Shown here: piece by piece, positions 10,400 to 21,560 of the stretch
How positions within the stretch are numbered: the first letter of the stretch is position 1
How the letters are laid out: every line of letters begins with the position of its first letter
DNA from: Protonemura montana
Taxonomy: Eukaryota > Arthropoda > Insecta > Plecoptera > Nemouridae
Length of the DNA: 64,000 bases
Direction: 5' to 3'
Assembly: GCA_947568835.1 (NCBI GenBank)
Contig: OX387608.1
Location: forward strand, 5,122,001-5,186,000
Notes under the pieces: generated by a model
The model's input: the letters and a program-made list of their open reading frames with translations, nothing else
Told to the model about the DNA's origin: nothing
Database searches by the model: none
Position numbers and translations under genes: made by a program

Positions 10400-12534
10400 C
10401 GTGTGTATATGAGAATATTTTCTGTTTCGGCCTACTGATCAAGGTATTTACGTTTCTGTCTAGTTAGTTTATAATACAATTACCAGTGGGTTAACAATGC
10501 CTTGTGGTATTGGTTATGGTATCAATCCGCATTGCCTAGCCTAGTGTATAATATTTTTAGGTATACCCAACCATTCTATTGTATTTGACCTCCCAATTAG
10601 TTTACCAGTATGAACCCCGGAAATATGACAACGCACTACCGACAACTTTATGCCCACCTTAGCTTAACTTCTCACATTCAAAGCTCATATGCTCGCTTCG
10701 AGGGTTAATTCTCACCCATCTATTTTAATTGTGAGTACAGAAAAATGAAATTTACATACGTAACTACGGAATGAAGCGTCATCTGCACAACTACATTACA
10801 ATTCACAACATTTGTAAAGTCACCGTCCGAAATCTGCCCCGGATAAACAGCGCGCGGTCCTTGCCAGCAAATTCTGAGTCATACTAGATGACCACGTGCC
10901 ATGATGTGCGTCTACTGCATACGATTAGGGAAGACTCGAATGTTTGGCTTGCTAGTTATTTTAACTCTTTGCACCTGTACGTTGTGGACTGCGGATGACA
11001 CGTTTCTACAAATGTTGCCCAAACTATTTCCTATGATAATGGGTTTATTGTAATGATTGCTTAGCGTTTGTTCGCTCGTTTTGAGTACGTAGATGAACTT
11101 GAAGTAGGAACTACGGTTACACACCCAAGGTTCAATTCGACTCCAATATTTGATGTTTGTTTATTTGGTACATAGCGAACGATGGGTGGCATTGGCATTT
11201 AATAACATGTTATTTGAGGGAAACGAAATTATTGATTCGTTTACCTATGGTTGCTCTGTTGATGTGGTTGAATGAATTATTTGTCTCCGGGCTAGAATCA
11301 AATTGGTTGTTATTTAGCATCGTTGGAAATATTTCTGGACTTTGTTTTATCAGTTATAATATTTGGTTTGTTAAAAGCATGTTCGGAATGTCCTATACCC
11401 TAAATACCATTAACCTTTCCCAGTGGATTGCATGCTTAATTACTGAATATTAATTACTATTAAACTATGTACAGTCGGCTAAATTTGTTGAATAGATACT
11501 TAGATTCGGTTTTACCAACATCTGGCCTCCTAGTTGAATTGTTTGTTAAAAAATATTGCCATGACGACTTCCATCACATGCAGTGCAATTCATGTGTCTG
11601 TGGGTTAGATATCCAACTTATAGTTGACATTTTTGGTAAAAGTGGACCTGCGCTAATCTTAGAAGAAGATATTTTTATTATTTTGACAAATTTGACTGCT
11701 GAAAGGTGAAATAAATGAGCTTAAGCAAGCGATCAAGCATTAAGTCTACCAATGAACCTAAGCTACCTATAAGCAATAAACTACGTTCGATGCATCGATC
11801 TCAGAGACATGCAGAATATCCTACTGGCACATATATCTTGTTTGCGATTAAAGTTGAGTTCCAAGCAAGCTCGAGGGATATCAAACCATAGTTCCACCCC
11901 ATAAATAAGTCCAAGACGATCATCCTTTGTGAACGTATAGAATAAATACATCCTCCATTTCTCTCGCTCTCGGTGGTTACCATTTTGTCACCAACAGACC
12001 GATATATTTTTGTATTTTTTCAAAGCACCGTACAATTTTTTTCCACCTTAATGTCACTCGAAGAATGTGCCTTTGTTTCTACCCGCGTGAATTTATTTAC
12101 GAGTTCGCGTCTCTGTGTTTTTTTTTTTACGTTTGTTTGCTCGCGTTGAATTTGTTTCGATTCTCTAGTTGTCTATGTTTTTTGTTACGTTTGGCATCCT
12201 AGCTTCATACTCTGTCATTGGTATACCATAGCGTATTCACGGAGACCTCCAATACAGAATACACGACTTTGGTACCTATATCTTCGAAATACCTTTCTGA
12301 CTTCTGAATAATGCTACACTTCATTATTGTTCGAGTCTAGCAGGCGACATTAGGAAAGTATGCACTTAGACAAATAGACAAATTGCCTTTCCAAAAACAG
12401 ATCTTCAAAATACATCTTCCAAAAATGGGTTCAGATAGCATTTCGCTCGGCCGACATGTTTCGACAGCGACGATTTGAAACTCAGCTACGGCTAAATTAA
12501 TAATTGCATTGAGTTTCTAGGTATAGTAAGAAGG
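10400..12534. other. Gene-poor stretch, nothing recognised
   Basis: Open frames at 11157-11453 and 11467-11709 (+) are hydrophobic and AT-driven, with no motif. No repeat family from this window occurs here. Confidence 0.5.
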
Positions 12535-12880
12535 CCAGCGTTTATTTTAAGCGTTCGGCTGAGAAAACGAGCCGGCAACACGTGGTAACGGTAGGTGCTA
12601 CTCGATGGCGAACTCGAATTTATACTATAATATTATTTATAACTCAAAATATCGACACATGTTTATTAATTGTGGCGGATAGAAGAAATTAATTCAGCGT
12701 AAACCAGTCTCAAATGCGAGAAATAAAAAACGAAATTTCTTAAGACTCGAAACGACGGTGACTCCATCTTGAAGCAACTCCCATTTTTGCCGGTATAGTA
12801 AGCATCGGTCGGTATTTTTCTCAAAGTTATTTTAACATTAGCGCTGAGCCTCATGACTAAACCAATAAACTCGATGATAA
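12535..12880 (+). mobile_element. Family C MITE, copy 2
   Basis: A nearly complete copy: AGCGTTCGGCTGAGAAAACG, GCCGGCAACACGTGGTAACG, the ATCGACACATG core, GCGTAAACCAGTCTCAAATG and the terminal TTTAACATTAGCGCTGAG..CTAAACCAATAAACTCGATG. Confidence 0.82.
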
Positions 12881-13374
12881 AAAAAACTCTCCTAATATCT
12901 AAATGATCCTCCCACATCCGAAAGGCTATAAGTCGATAAAAAAAAACCACATCATCACTTTTACAATCTTCATCTCGTGACATACGATGATTGGTGACAC
13001 GAGTCAAGTCACGCTTTTGGAACACACCTTGTCAAGTAATTTGTCCCTCCGGAGACAAATAATTCATCAATACCGTGGCATCGATGACGTGCTCGCATAG
13101 ACCTCCGTTCCCGACCGCAGAACAATGATGACGAAGTCAAACAAAGATCATGAGATAATTCAACTCGATCCACACACACATGTGACACATATAATTCCGC
13201 CCATTTAGATGCAAAATTGCGCTGGCTGGCAGCGAGTTGGCAAGCAGCCTGCTTCGTCGGAACTACGAGCGTTCATGAGCAGTCAGAGTTGGTTGTTGCT
13301 TGATGCTAGATGATGGGCTATATAACTACACAGTATGTGGCTTGTAATTCTACAACTATGTTGCTAACGGCACA

Positions 13375-13672
13375 CGTTCTTTTAACTGTTTTCGCGAAAA
13401 ATGACTGCCAAATGACTTCTTAAATACATAAAGAGAGGATGCTACAAGGTTGAGAAATTTCATTTTGTTATTTCTCGCAGATTACTCGCATTTGAGACTG
13501 GTTTACGCTCGATTAATATTTATTGATGCTAACCTCAACGATTGATAAACGTGTATCGATATTTTGATTCGTTTTCATTTAATTGTAGAGGTTTGTTGAA
13601 AAGGATGGCCGCAAGCGCCATCGAGTGGCACCTACCGTTACCACGTGTTGCATCACGTGTTGCCCTAATACT
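13375..13672 (-). mobile_element. Family C MITE, copy 3 (reverse)
   Basis: TTCTCGCAGATTACTCGCAT, TGAGACTGGTTTACGCTCGA and GTGGCACCTACCGTTACCAC in reverse orientation. Both outer termini are eroded. Confidence 0.8.
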
Positions 13673-13727
13673 AATTATATTTGTACACTAAACGGTTCTA
13701 TACTTTCCGGTAATATTTTCTTATTAT

Positions 13728-13935
13728 GATAAAAGATGGAATCCTGTTGTTCGAGTCATACCGTGCTTCGAGAGGATCATTTAAAATAACCAGTCTACAG
13801 GCACGCACCGGGTTTTCCCTTCTAGGCTAGGCTAAGATCATCATCACCAAAACATTCACCGACGCCATTATAATAGTGCCATAGAACCCGTTGGCAAAAC
13901 AGTGCGTCGTTAAAGCCCACGAGTAACCCATTCAA
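13728..13935 (+). mobile_element. Family A SINE, alternative-head subfamily
   Basis: The 3' body and tail are normal (CACCGGGTTTTCCCTTCTAG, ATTCACCGACGCCATTATAA, AGTGCGTCGTTAAA). The 5' part is TTATTATGATAAAAGATGGA followed by ATCCTGTTGTTCGAG, instead of the 5S-like head. The copy at 19.7-19.9 kb has the same alternative start. Confidence 0.75.
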
Positions 13936-14607
13936 TATTTCTGGGGTAAGTGAAATCGGAGATTCCACTCCTTTCGTTCACTCGTTACGCTTTAAAAAAA
14001 TAAAAAATGCATATTTATATTTTTTTGGACATCAAAGAAAGTCATAGTGCTTTTGACACCTCATTGAATTTTGACACTGCCTGTATGTCTACAGACCTAG
14101 AACTAAATTTAATTTATTTTTTTTTAATTTTGAATTATAATTCGCACAGCTTTTTCCTAATTATAAATCAAGTCAAGGTGCCAGCATGTACAGCTACATC
14201 TAATTACTCCACCAGGATGAGTTGTAAAGAAATAATCCAGGCTATAAAATTGTTTTTTCTGTAAGGAATATTGCTAGCCTATTTTTGAAGGCTATGCAAT
14301 CTTAAAAAAAAAATTATGGATAGGCCATTCCTTTCTCTAGGTTGCAATCTTTGCCGTCTTTAATTACTACTGGTAGCTTGTTGTTAACTTTCCTGCCCTC
14401 GTTGAGAATGTACCTTTGAATGTCGTCGAGTCAAGACAGCATTTGCCGGTCCTATCTCAACCCGCATCGCTGATCGAGCTTGTGTGTGGTAATAATTAGC
14501 ATACAAACGAAATACTGAAGAGGATGTGGTTAGGATTATTGGCAGATGATCAAGCCAACACGGTTATGTCACTCGATTTAAATTATAAAACTATTCGATT
14601 GGTTTAT

Positions 14608-14816
14608 GATGGTTTTTAGACTCATGTCTACTTGATTTATCCTAAGCACTTGCTTTAACAAAAACTATTTGAAATGGGTTTTGAATGCTAAGGCTAAGTA
14701 AAGGACAACTAAATTTCCCGACGTTTCGTAACGTACTAGTTACTTCTTCAAGGGTTAGAGCTTATGAGAAAATAATACGGGTAACCCGTATTATTTTCTC
14801 TAAGATTAGAGCAGTC
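14608..14816 (-). mobile_element. Family B element, copy 2 (reverse), interrupted by a palindrome
   Basis: GGTTTTTAGACTCATGTCTA, the GAATGCTAAG segment, and the hammerhead-like motif on the minus strand at 14717-14755. A 35-bp near-perfect palindrome (14766-14800) sits between two TTAGAG copies in the promoter-proximal part. Confidence 0.78.
14766..14800. repeat. Palindrome with 17-bp arms
   Basis: GAGAAAATAATACGGGT, one A, then its exact inverse complement. It is flanked by GTTAGAG and ATTAGAG, consistent with a small hairpin inserted into the family B copy. Confidence 0.9.
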
Positions 14817-15299
14817 TTTTCGATTGCTATTCAGAGCTATTCGATCGGTGATCACTGCAAGATTAAATCACAATACGATTATTTTTGTCCGTGATCGTTT
14901 GCTGGTAATGTAATTCAGTCCACGACCGGTGATAATTTCTATTTATATCTTATGTGATTAAAATGCGTGTCAGCTGATTGGTTATTTCACATCGGTGACA
15001 CCAGGGGGTGATTGTGTCTTCATTGGAATTGTGACTGGAGTATGACTTAATCAGTTGATTAAATTAGCATAAACCCACACTCTTAACGATGGCGTCATTA
15101 CGCGTGTAATGCTAGTGTCGTCTTGGGCAGATTACTGGAAAGAGATATGGACTACGTTTAATGTTCTAACGACATGTGGAGATGAATGGTTTATTAAACA
15201 GAGAAAATGTGCATACTGCATGTTTAATTTTAAAACATATGTTTTAGATTGTACAAATACCATCATATGACTTCCACTTGGATTTATTCTCAGATTAAT
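14817..15299. other. Intergenic, nothing recognised
   Basis: No ORF, repeat family or RNA fold stands out between the family B copy and the TTAGG array. Confidence 0.5.
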
Positions 15300-15660
15300 T
15301 TACCCAACCAAGCCTTACCTAACCTAAACTAACCTTACCTAACCTAAACTAGCCGAATCTAACCTTACCTAACCTAAACTAACCTTACCTAACCTAAACT
15401 AGCCGAATCTAACCTTACCTAACCTAACCTAACCTAACCTAACCTAACCTAAACTAACCTTACCTTACCTTTACCTTACCTCACCTTACCTTACCTAACC
15501 TTACCTTAAAACTAACCTAACCTTAGCTACTTAAATAATTGCTACCAATCCTAACCTAACCTAAACTAACCTTTCCTAACCTTACCTAACCTTATCTAAC
15601 CTAACCTAATATAACCTAACCTACCTAATCTAATCTGACCTAACCTTACCTTTCCTAAAC
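15300..15660 (-). repeat. Interstitial telomere-like (TTAGG)n array
   Basis: The + strand is about 360 bp of CCTAA, CCTTA and CTAAA variants. About seven perfect CCTAA units lie at 15415-15451. A 50-bp higher-order unit marked by AGCCGAATCT repeats at 15351 and 15401. TTAGG is the common insect telomere unit, so the G-rich strand is the minus strand. Confidence 0.9.
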
Positions 15661-17324
15661 TAACCACTTAGAAAACCCCCAAACAAGCATTGATTGCAAG
15701 AATTTAATACTTTGATAATAATCGAGCATTTAATCCGCTCATTTTGATGCTACTTTTAGGTCAATTTTGTGTGTAAAAATGTTCAAATTTGGTAAAAAAC
15801 GTGTTTTCTTTGCGGTTTTCGGTCGTGATTTTTTGCATTTTTTCCCAACTGAGAGTTGGTATATAGCATTTTTCTTTGCCCGCTGGTATTCCTCGTTCAA
15901 TTTCTTATAAGAATCAACCATCGTAACTTGGCAAAAATATTGGCACATTGGCTTCATCGGCAATTCACACGTTCAATGTGTAAAATGCCACAGAAAGAAC
16001 GAACGACCATCACTCATCATCCCTGGCAAACAAAAATTTGAAAGCCCGTCACTTTGCATGAATTTGGTAGCTACTTTTGTGGCAAAAATTAGTCTTAAGG
16101 TGGTTTTAATTAGCAATCAGTTATTTATTAAACCCTATAAGCACATAAACACACGAATTTGTCCCAAAATTCTGTAAACCTAATTTAAACATGTTTTATA
16201 AAACTGTAGAAATTTGAGATTTTACCCGATTTTACCAAGATACAAAATATCTGTTCCATCTGATTTTTAGCCCGCACAGAATCAGTCGATGACAAATTAC
16301 TTGGAAGGCCACGAAACAAAAGTCCACATTTTGTTGTTGTCAATGGCAGTCGCAGACGTTTCTCTCACCGCATGATCAGTTCATAATATCAACTCCCCGC
16401 AAAGCAACTAAGTAAATAACCAGAAGAGTGTATATTCGCAAAGAGATTGTTATTTCTGCAATCATTTCTCATCAAAGGAAAAAGTGAACTGATGTTTTTT
16501 TTACGCGTCGCTTGACTCTGAGAGCAACAAGCGATCGGCCATTAGCTTCGCTTTGTTTATATGTTCGTGTCCAACTTAGAAAATATCCTCGCCGTCTCGC
16601 CTGTTTTTTATTTCCCTCCAGATGCAAGGAAAGTACAAGTACGCTAGTGCAAGCCAATGTGTGCAATCTCAAGCAATCTGAAATTACTTGCTTATGAATC
16701 GGCTTCCTTTTGATTCAAAGATGTGCAGCAAATAAAAGCATGATGACTTGATTTTTATTGTGATTGTTTTTTTATGGTCGCTGGACCAACCGGTGGAAAC
16801 GTGGGGTGTTATTCTTAGGTCTGGTGTACGGGGTCAACGCAGGGCGGCTGTTAAACGGGGAATTTTAATTTTGATTACCTTAGAATAAGCACAGCTGTGT
16901 TAGGAACTAGGGGGACTAATTGATGGATGTCAATCTATTTGTTATTTTCAGTTTTGGGTCGAATTTTTTAAAATGTTTACATGCTCAATTCTATGTTTGC
17001 GACATTTGATTTTTAAGGCCAAGAACACCATGTTTTAGCTGCTTGACTTTAGTTTGAAGTGAAGAACTTTGATAAAACTTGGCCTGAAATGTTTAAATGG
17101 CCCACACAGGCAAAATAAAGCCCAACAACTCTCGTGGGGGCAAAGCTATACGAGAAAAATACAGATGTAAAGTCTAGAGATGGCCTATTAGATGGGCAGC
17201 ATGGGGTCCACATTTTGGTAACAGCAGGCTCCAATTTTGCTTGGGTCTGCAAATTTAAATTGTGCCAACTTTGGGTTTAAAGGTTTAGTCAGAGTCGCAT
17301 CGCTAAGGAAACCGACCAATCGAC
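15661..17324. other. Intergenic, nothing recognised
   Basis: AT-rich sequence. The ORFs at 15739-15963 (-) and 16472-16697 (both strands) overlap shadows without motifs. Confidence 0.5.
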
Positions 17325-17500
17325 CAAACTTTTTCGCGATTTGAGACATAGTTTACGCTCAAATGCCTTTACTATTGCTAATCTAAACGATTTAAAAACA
17401 TATTTTGTTATTTTGAGTCGTTATTATTTAATTGTAGTGGCTTGTTAAAAAGGACCATCGGAAGGCAGCTTCCATTGACCCACAGATACCAATGACTTGT
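17325..17500 (-). mobile_element. Family C MITE, decayed copy 4
   Basis: TTTGAGACATAGTTTACGCT, the GAGTCGTTATTATTTAATTG core and GGCTTGTTAAAAAGGACCAT match family C in reverse, with many changes. Confidence 0.65.
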
Positions 17501-19436
17501 AACAAAGTTCATCAGCTTCATATCTCCCACATCGACGGCATCGACCCTTCCCCGACAGGCAAAATCGCCTCGAGAAACCTCCAAATCACTCCAAACAACA
17601 ACCTCTGCACTGCCGACCCAAACTCATAATTTCACTTCGATCTAAAATTATCCCAAATCATCAAATTAGCATCCCACGTCTCCGAGAGACACGCCCAAAC
17701 CTAGAATCGCCCCACCAAATCTGCACAAACCACGATAACTCTTCGTGGCCGAGCGGTCGAAATCGTTTATCGCGTCGCGGCGCTCGCCGGCTGATTTGTG
17801 TGCCATTGTGCGTGCATGGCTTTACACCGCTGCGTCGATGACATGTCCCGGTCACATGAGATCATCCTCACATTTGGTCTAACGCACACTATTACATGGC
17901 AGCCACCACCCAGCGAGCGCGACTATAATTCCCGGCCATCTTGCTACCGCTACACGCCCAGTTAATCTACGATCTTGTCCGATTTTTACATGAAATTACC
18001 TGTGTAGAAGCTAACTTCATTCTCATGTGAATGGGATCTGAGACGGTGGCTATGGGAATGAATGGCTGCGATTACCTTATTTGGGACATAAATTATGAGA
18101 TTGGTGATTTATAACGATTGGTGAGGAGGTTGTTTGCATGGTTTGGTTTTTTGGTGAATGTCAGAGATCCTACATGATGATTTTTTGCGGGCTTGCCGCT
18201 CAGCCAGGGGTAAGGATCGCTTTGACAGATATCCCGCAGTATATTGCAAGTACAGAGCATTTTTCGCCTCATAATTAGTAGGTACTTTTTCGTCTATTTC
18301 TTCTGATTTGATTAGCAAAGATCGCTCATGATTTTGATAACAAATCTGTCAATTACCTCACTTATTTTGAACCTCCTTGACCAAATTTGAGACACTCGAT
18401 TTGAGCGTTCTTATCTCAGTGTGCAACACTTTTATATAAGAATCGTCAGCACTTTAAAGAAGATACCAATTGTTTCTTGCACCGACGTTAGGGATAGGAA
18501 TTTTATAATTTGAGTAAGTTCTAAATTGATTAAAAACTGGAAAGAAAACGAATCAAACTAAAAATATAACCGAGGGCGCCTCAGGATGTAGTTGATTATT
18601 GACCAAAAATTAGTCTTAAAAAGGTTTTACATCGTTTTAGTAGAACTCATCAATGAAATAAAAGACAGGCTAGCTTGGACTGACCACAAAATGTACCCAA
18701 AGTATTATAGAATCTAAATCAGGACTCAGCGATTCCCATAACAGATTCTGCATATTATTCAAGGACTGATTTGACGTGTTCTACAGTTTTACTCTGAATA
18801 GAGGAGGTCCTAAAGGAATTATACTGAAGAAATGATCCTTCTCCTGAAGATGGCGAGCCTTGCTGCACCGAAACGCCAAGATTTTAAACCCTTTTAGGGT
18901 CTCAAACTTGTTCTATCTAAAGCAAAACCGTCAAAAACGTAAAATCATCATACACTTATCCAATGATTACAACTAAAACTAAAATTCTGTGCTAATCTTC
19001 ATCGTGACAAACACACGTTACGCAACGCAGAGTGCAAAACGTGGTTGAAAAAACACAAACATTAAAGATTTTGCAGACAAACTCGCCGCTAGTAATATCG
19101 TGCCCGTACGTACTATTGTACCGGGAGGGTTACACTGGGAGAATAACAATCTTTGAGTACCTAATTTGCACAGCACACTTGTATTGTGTACAGACGGCCG
19201 GTGCATCGTAAAGTGAATTTTTTTCTCTTCTTTTATTATTGATATTAACATTTCAACCGCATGCGTTCTTCACGCCGACGGTGGCGATCCTGGAATAAAT
19301 CACTGGTACTTTGTGCAACAGTCTGGCGGAAGTGTGGTGAAGTCATTGTTTTAATTTTGTGTTCAATTCATGACGCGAGTGAGATTCACCGCGAGCGCCT
19401 AAAACGGGTAATTACCTGAAAAATGCTTTTTACATA
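17501..19436. other. Intergenic, mostly unrecognised
   Basis: Contains a CpG-rich stretch at 17660-17900 and a second CTGAAGA...GAAACG motif at 18845-18880. No exon could be justified. Confidence 0.45.
18845..18880 (+). ncRNA. Isolated hammerhead-core-like motif
   Basis: CTGAAGATGG, a GC-rich spacer, then CACCGAAACGCC: CTGANGA and GAAAC in the right order. The intervening helix pairs poorly and the surroundings do not match family B. A decayed Penelope-type terminus is possible; activity is unlikely. Confidence 0.25.
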
Positions 19437-19575
19437 AGTTGTTAACTAGTTTTTTTATTAGGGAAAATTATGTGTATTTTAGTTATCATTAAAAAACCTA
19501 GTTTTAAATAGTATTTTTGCTGCAAAACTGTAGTGCTAGGGTTAGATAAAGCAGACGTGTCTAAAAACCATAACA
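19437..19575 (+). mobile_element. Family B element, 3' fragment
   Basis: TTGTTAACTAG, then AAACCTAGTTTTAAATAGTA, a gap, and the terminus GATAAAGCAGACGTGTCTAA, AAACCATAA. This matches the 3' half of other family B copies. The hairpin motif is gone. Confidence 0.55.
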
Positions 19576-19704
19576 TGATTACATTTTTTAAGCCTGATTA
19601 TACGTGGGCTCAGTATTTGTAGAACCCTTGGGTGTAAAAATAATAACTACAAAAAAATAGATTGTGTCATTTCCAAGCTTTGCATTACCTGTGTTGAATA
19701 GGTT

Positions 19705-19925
19705 ATTCGAGGGGTTTAACGGCGCACAGTTTTCCCATCGGGTCCTATGGTATTACTTGCATGGCGTCGGAAAATGTGTGGGTAATGATGATCGTAGCCT
19801 AGCCTAGGAGGGGAAACCCAGTGCGTGCTGATGCGTGCTGGTGCGTGCAAATGTTCCTCCCAAAGTAGGTACGGTGTGATTCGAACAACAGAATTCCATC
19901 TTTTATCATAATTTGAAAGATCCAA
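19705..19925 (-). mobile_element. Family A SINE, alternative-head subfamily (reverse)
   Basis: Reverse copy with tail GGTTTAACGGCGCACAGTTT and 5' part ending GAATTCCATCTTTTATCATA, as in 13728-13935. It contains a short ATGCGTGCTGGTGCGTGC triplication. Confidence 0.75.
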
Positions 19926-20395
19926 TAAACTGATCTCAGCTATAAGTCTCAACCTTTGATAGTATTTTCTTATATTCTTGGATTTTCATTTCAAGGAGAA
20001 ATCCTTTTTAGGACCAGTCCTTTTTATTGTCAATCCAGAACCATACCCTACACTTAACCGAATCAAAGACCCATTGCAGCAATTTCTTTGCGACGAGAAC
20101 TGAGGTTATGGTACAATTGAGTTGTGAGTTAGTTTGTTTATTATTAGATACACTGATTAGCACTCAAAAATTGATCTCTAAAGTTCCAAACGAACACTTG
20201 AACCTTGATCTCCACATAAAGTCTTTACAGGTTAAAGTACCTCTTTTTTTTAATCAGGAAACTTCCGAAGTACGCAGATCCACAAATGGAATAATTTTAC
20301 AAGCTTTAACCAAGATAGTGTAATAGTGCACATGATAGTGCAAAGTAGTGTTATTTGTAATTATTTCTGAATTCGTTCCTTATTAGAGCTCTGAC

Positions 20396-20844
20396 AACGA
20401 ATGGTTTGGCGTGTTGGAAACACCGGGCTTCGTGAGATCACCGAAGTTAAACAACACTGCGCTGGGTCAGGTACCATCACAGTGAGGGTACCACCATACA
20501 CAAGACCAGTTCTGTTTGGGAGAGAGGTCGTAGTGATGAAAGTTAGTACAGCAACTTCACTCGCCTTGCTTATCAACCTCTCGACGGCATGGATTTGTGG
20601 AGGAATCCTGTTCGCGTTCTACCGTGATTCGGAAGGGACGTTATGCCGGTGGTCCCCTTGGTGCTATTCGACAGGAGTAGGCTACGTGCCGGCACCGGGT
20701 TTTCCCTCCTCTCTTCTAGACTAAGTTAGGTTCATCATCATCCTCATCATCACCCTCTCATTCACCGACGCCTTTTGACTAGTGTCACAGGGCCAGTTGT
20801 CAAACCAGTGCGTCTTTAAACACCACGAACAAATCAATCGAAGG
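20396..20844 (+). mobile_element. 5S-derived SINE (family A), full-length copy
   Basis: The head GGTTTGGCGTGTTGGAAACA, then GATCACCGAAGTTAAACAAC, resembles the 5S rRNA internal promoter region. The body contains CTCGACGGCATGGATTTGTG and CCCCTTGGTGCTATTCGACA. The tail ends GTCTTTAAACACCACGAACA before AAATCAATCG. TCTGAC at 20390-20395 and 20845-20850 may be a target duplication. An ORF through it (20401-20724) is not conserved in frame among copies. Confidence 0.88.
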
Positions 20845-21060
20845 TCTGACCATCGTCCAGCAAGAAATATTTGATACCTTTTAAATCAAAAGTATGATTT
20901 TAGAAAACCATCCAAAAAAAATTCGTATAGCTTTTTACCAATCGAGTCATTTTACGCAATTGCAAGTCATTATCAAATCCATCAAAAACCGACAGAACAT
21001 TGTGGTGGGCGGTTTGATAGCTGTGTCGAGCGTGCGTATACGATTCGCAGAGTTAAGCTC
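20845..21060. other. Spacer before the TATA/CpG block, nothing recognised
   Basis: AT-rich sequence without ORF or repeat similarity. Confidence 0.4.
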
Positions 21061-21065
21061 TGACC

Positions 21066-21260
21066 TATAAATAGTGGACGCAATGTCCCGAGGGACAGAC
21101 CGAGCTCGCCGTGGTTGCATCCAATTTACAGCTTCCAGCGCACGCGAGCCCAACCGAGGCGCCTGGCCACCCATGTTTGTGACCACCAACGCAAGCCCCG
21201 TGCCCTAGGTTGTTCGCCCTCGAGGCACTGTTCCTTTTTGCCAGAGAAATAAGACGAGAA
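21066..21260 (+). promoter_or_regulatory. TATAAATA box and CpG-rich block, possible promoter or LTR piece
   Basis: CCTATAAATAGTGGACGC at 21063-21080 is a good TATA element and is followed by about 190 bp of unusually GC-rich sequence. It could be a Pol II promoter or a solo LTR fragment. Paired LTR ends were not found, and no transcript is supported. Confidence 0.3.
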
Positions 21261-21299
21261 ACCAAAAATGTTTCCGTCTCATCTCATCTCATCTCTTTT

Positions 21300-21560
21300 T
21301 TACAAAAAATAAATAAAAAACCCGCACTCCTTGGTGCCCCAATGGGCCCATACGATGAGTCCAGTGGTCCACAGGGCCCTTAAGGTGCCCTGATGTATTC
21401 ATGTGGCCCTTAAGGTACGCTGATTGGTACACAGAGCCCTTAAGATGCTCCGCTTTGCCCTCAATATTCTCTGTTTGGAATACGGGACCCACAACGTGCC
21501 CTGGGTGGGCCGTAGGGCCCGTTAAATATATATAGAGTGGTTCACGGGCCCTGAAGAGTG
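21300..21560 (-). repeat. 30-bp GGGCCC-rich tandem repeat, minus frame open
   Basis: GGGCCCTTAAGGTG-type units recur at exactly 30 bp (21371, 21401, 21431) and more loosely to 21556. On the minus strand the frame 21289-21492 stays open and gives a ten-residue repeat with LKG (LKGSVYQSAY, LKGHMNTSGH, LKGPVDHWTH). Because 30 is a multiple of three, this could be a remnant of a repeat-containing coding region. No splice sites or homology support that. Confidence 0.6.

Noticed and set aside
11157-11709. Hydrophobic ORFs resembling membrane segments
   Set aside because: AT-rich codons produce Leu/Ile/Phe by chance, and no splice or promoter context is present.
15300-15660. CRISPR-like or satellite array
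   Set aside because: The 5-bp CCTAA unit and the eukaryotic context identify it as telomere-like; there are no spacers.
17742-17800. GTGGCCGAGCGGTCG as a tRNA-Ser/Leu A box
   Set aside because: No B box or acceptor pairing follows within the expected distance.
20401-20724. ORF MVWRVGNTGLREITEV through a SINE
   Set aside because: It lies wholly within a family A SINE, and the frame is broken in other copies.
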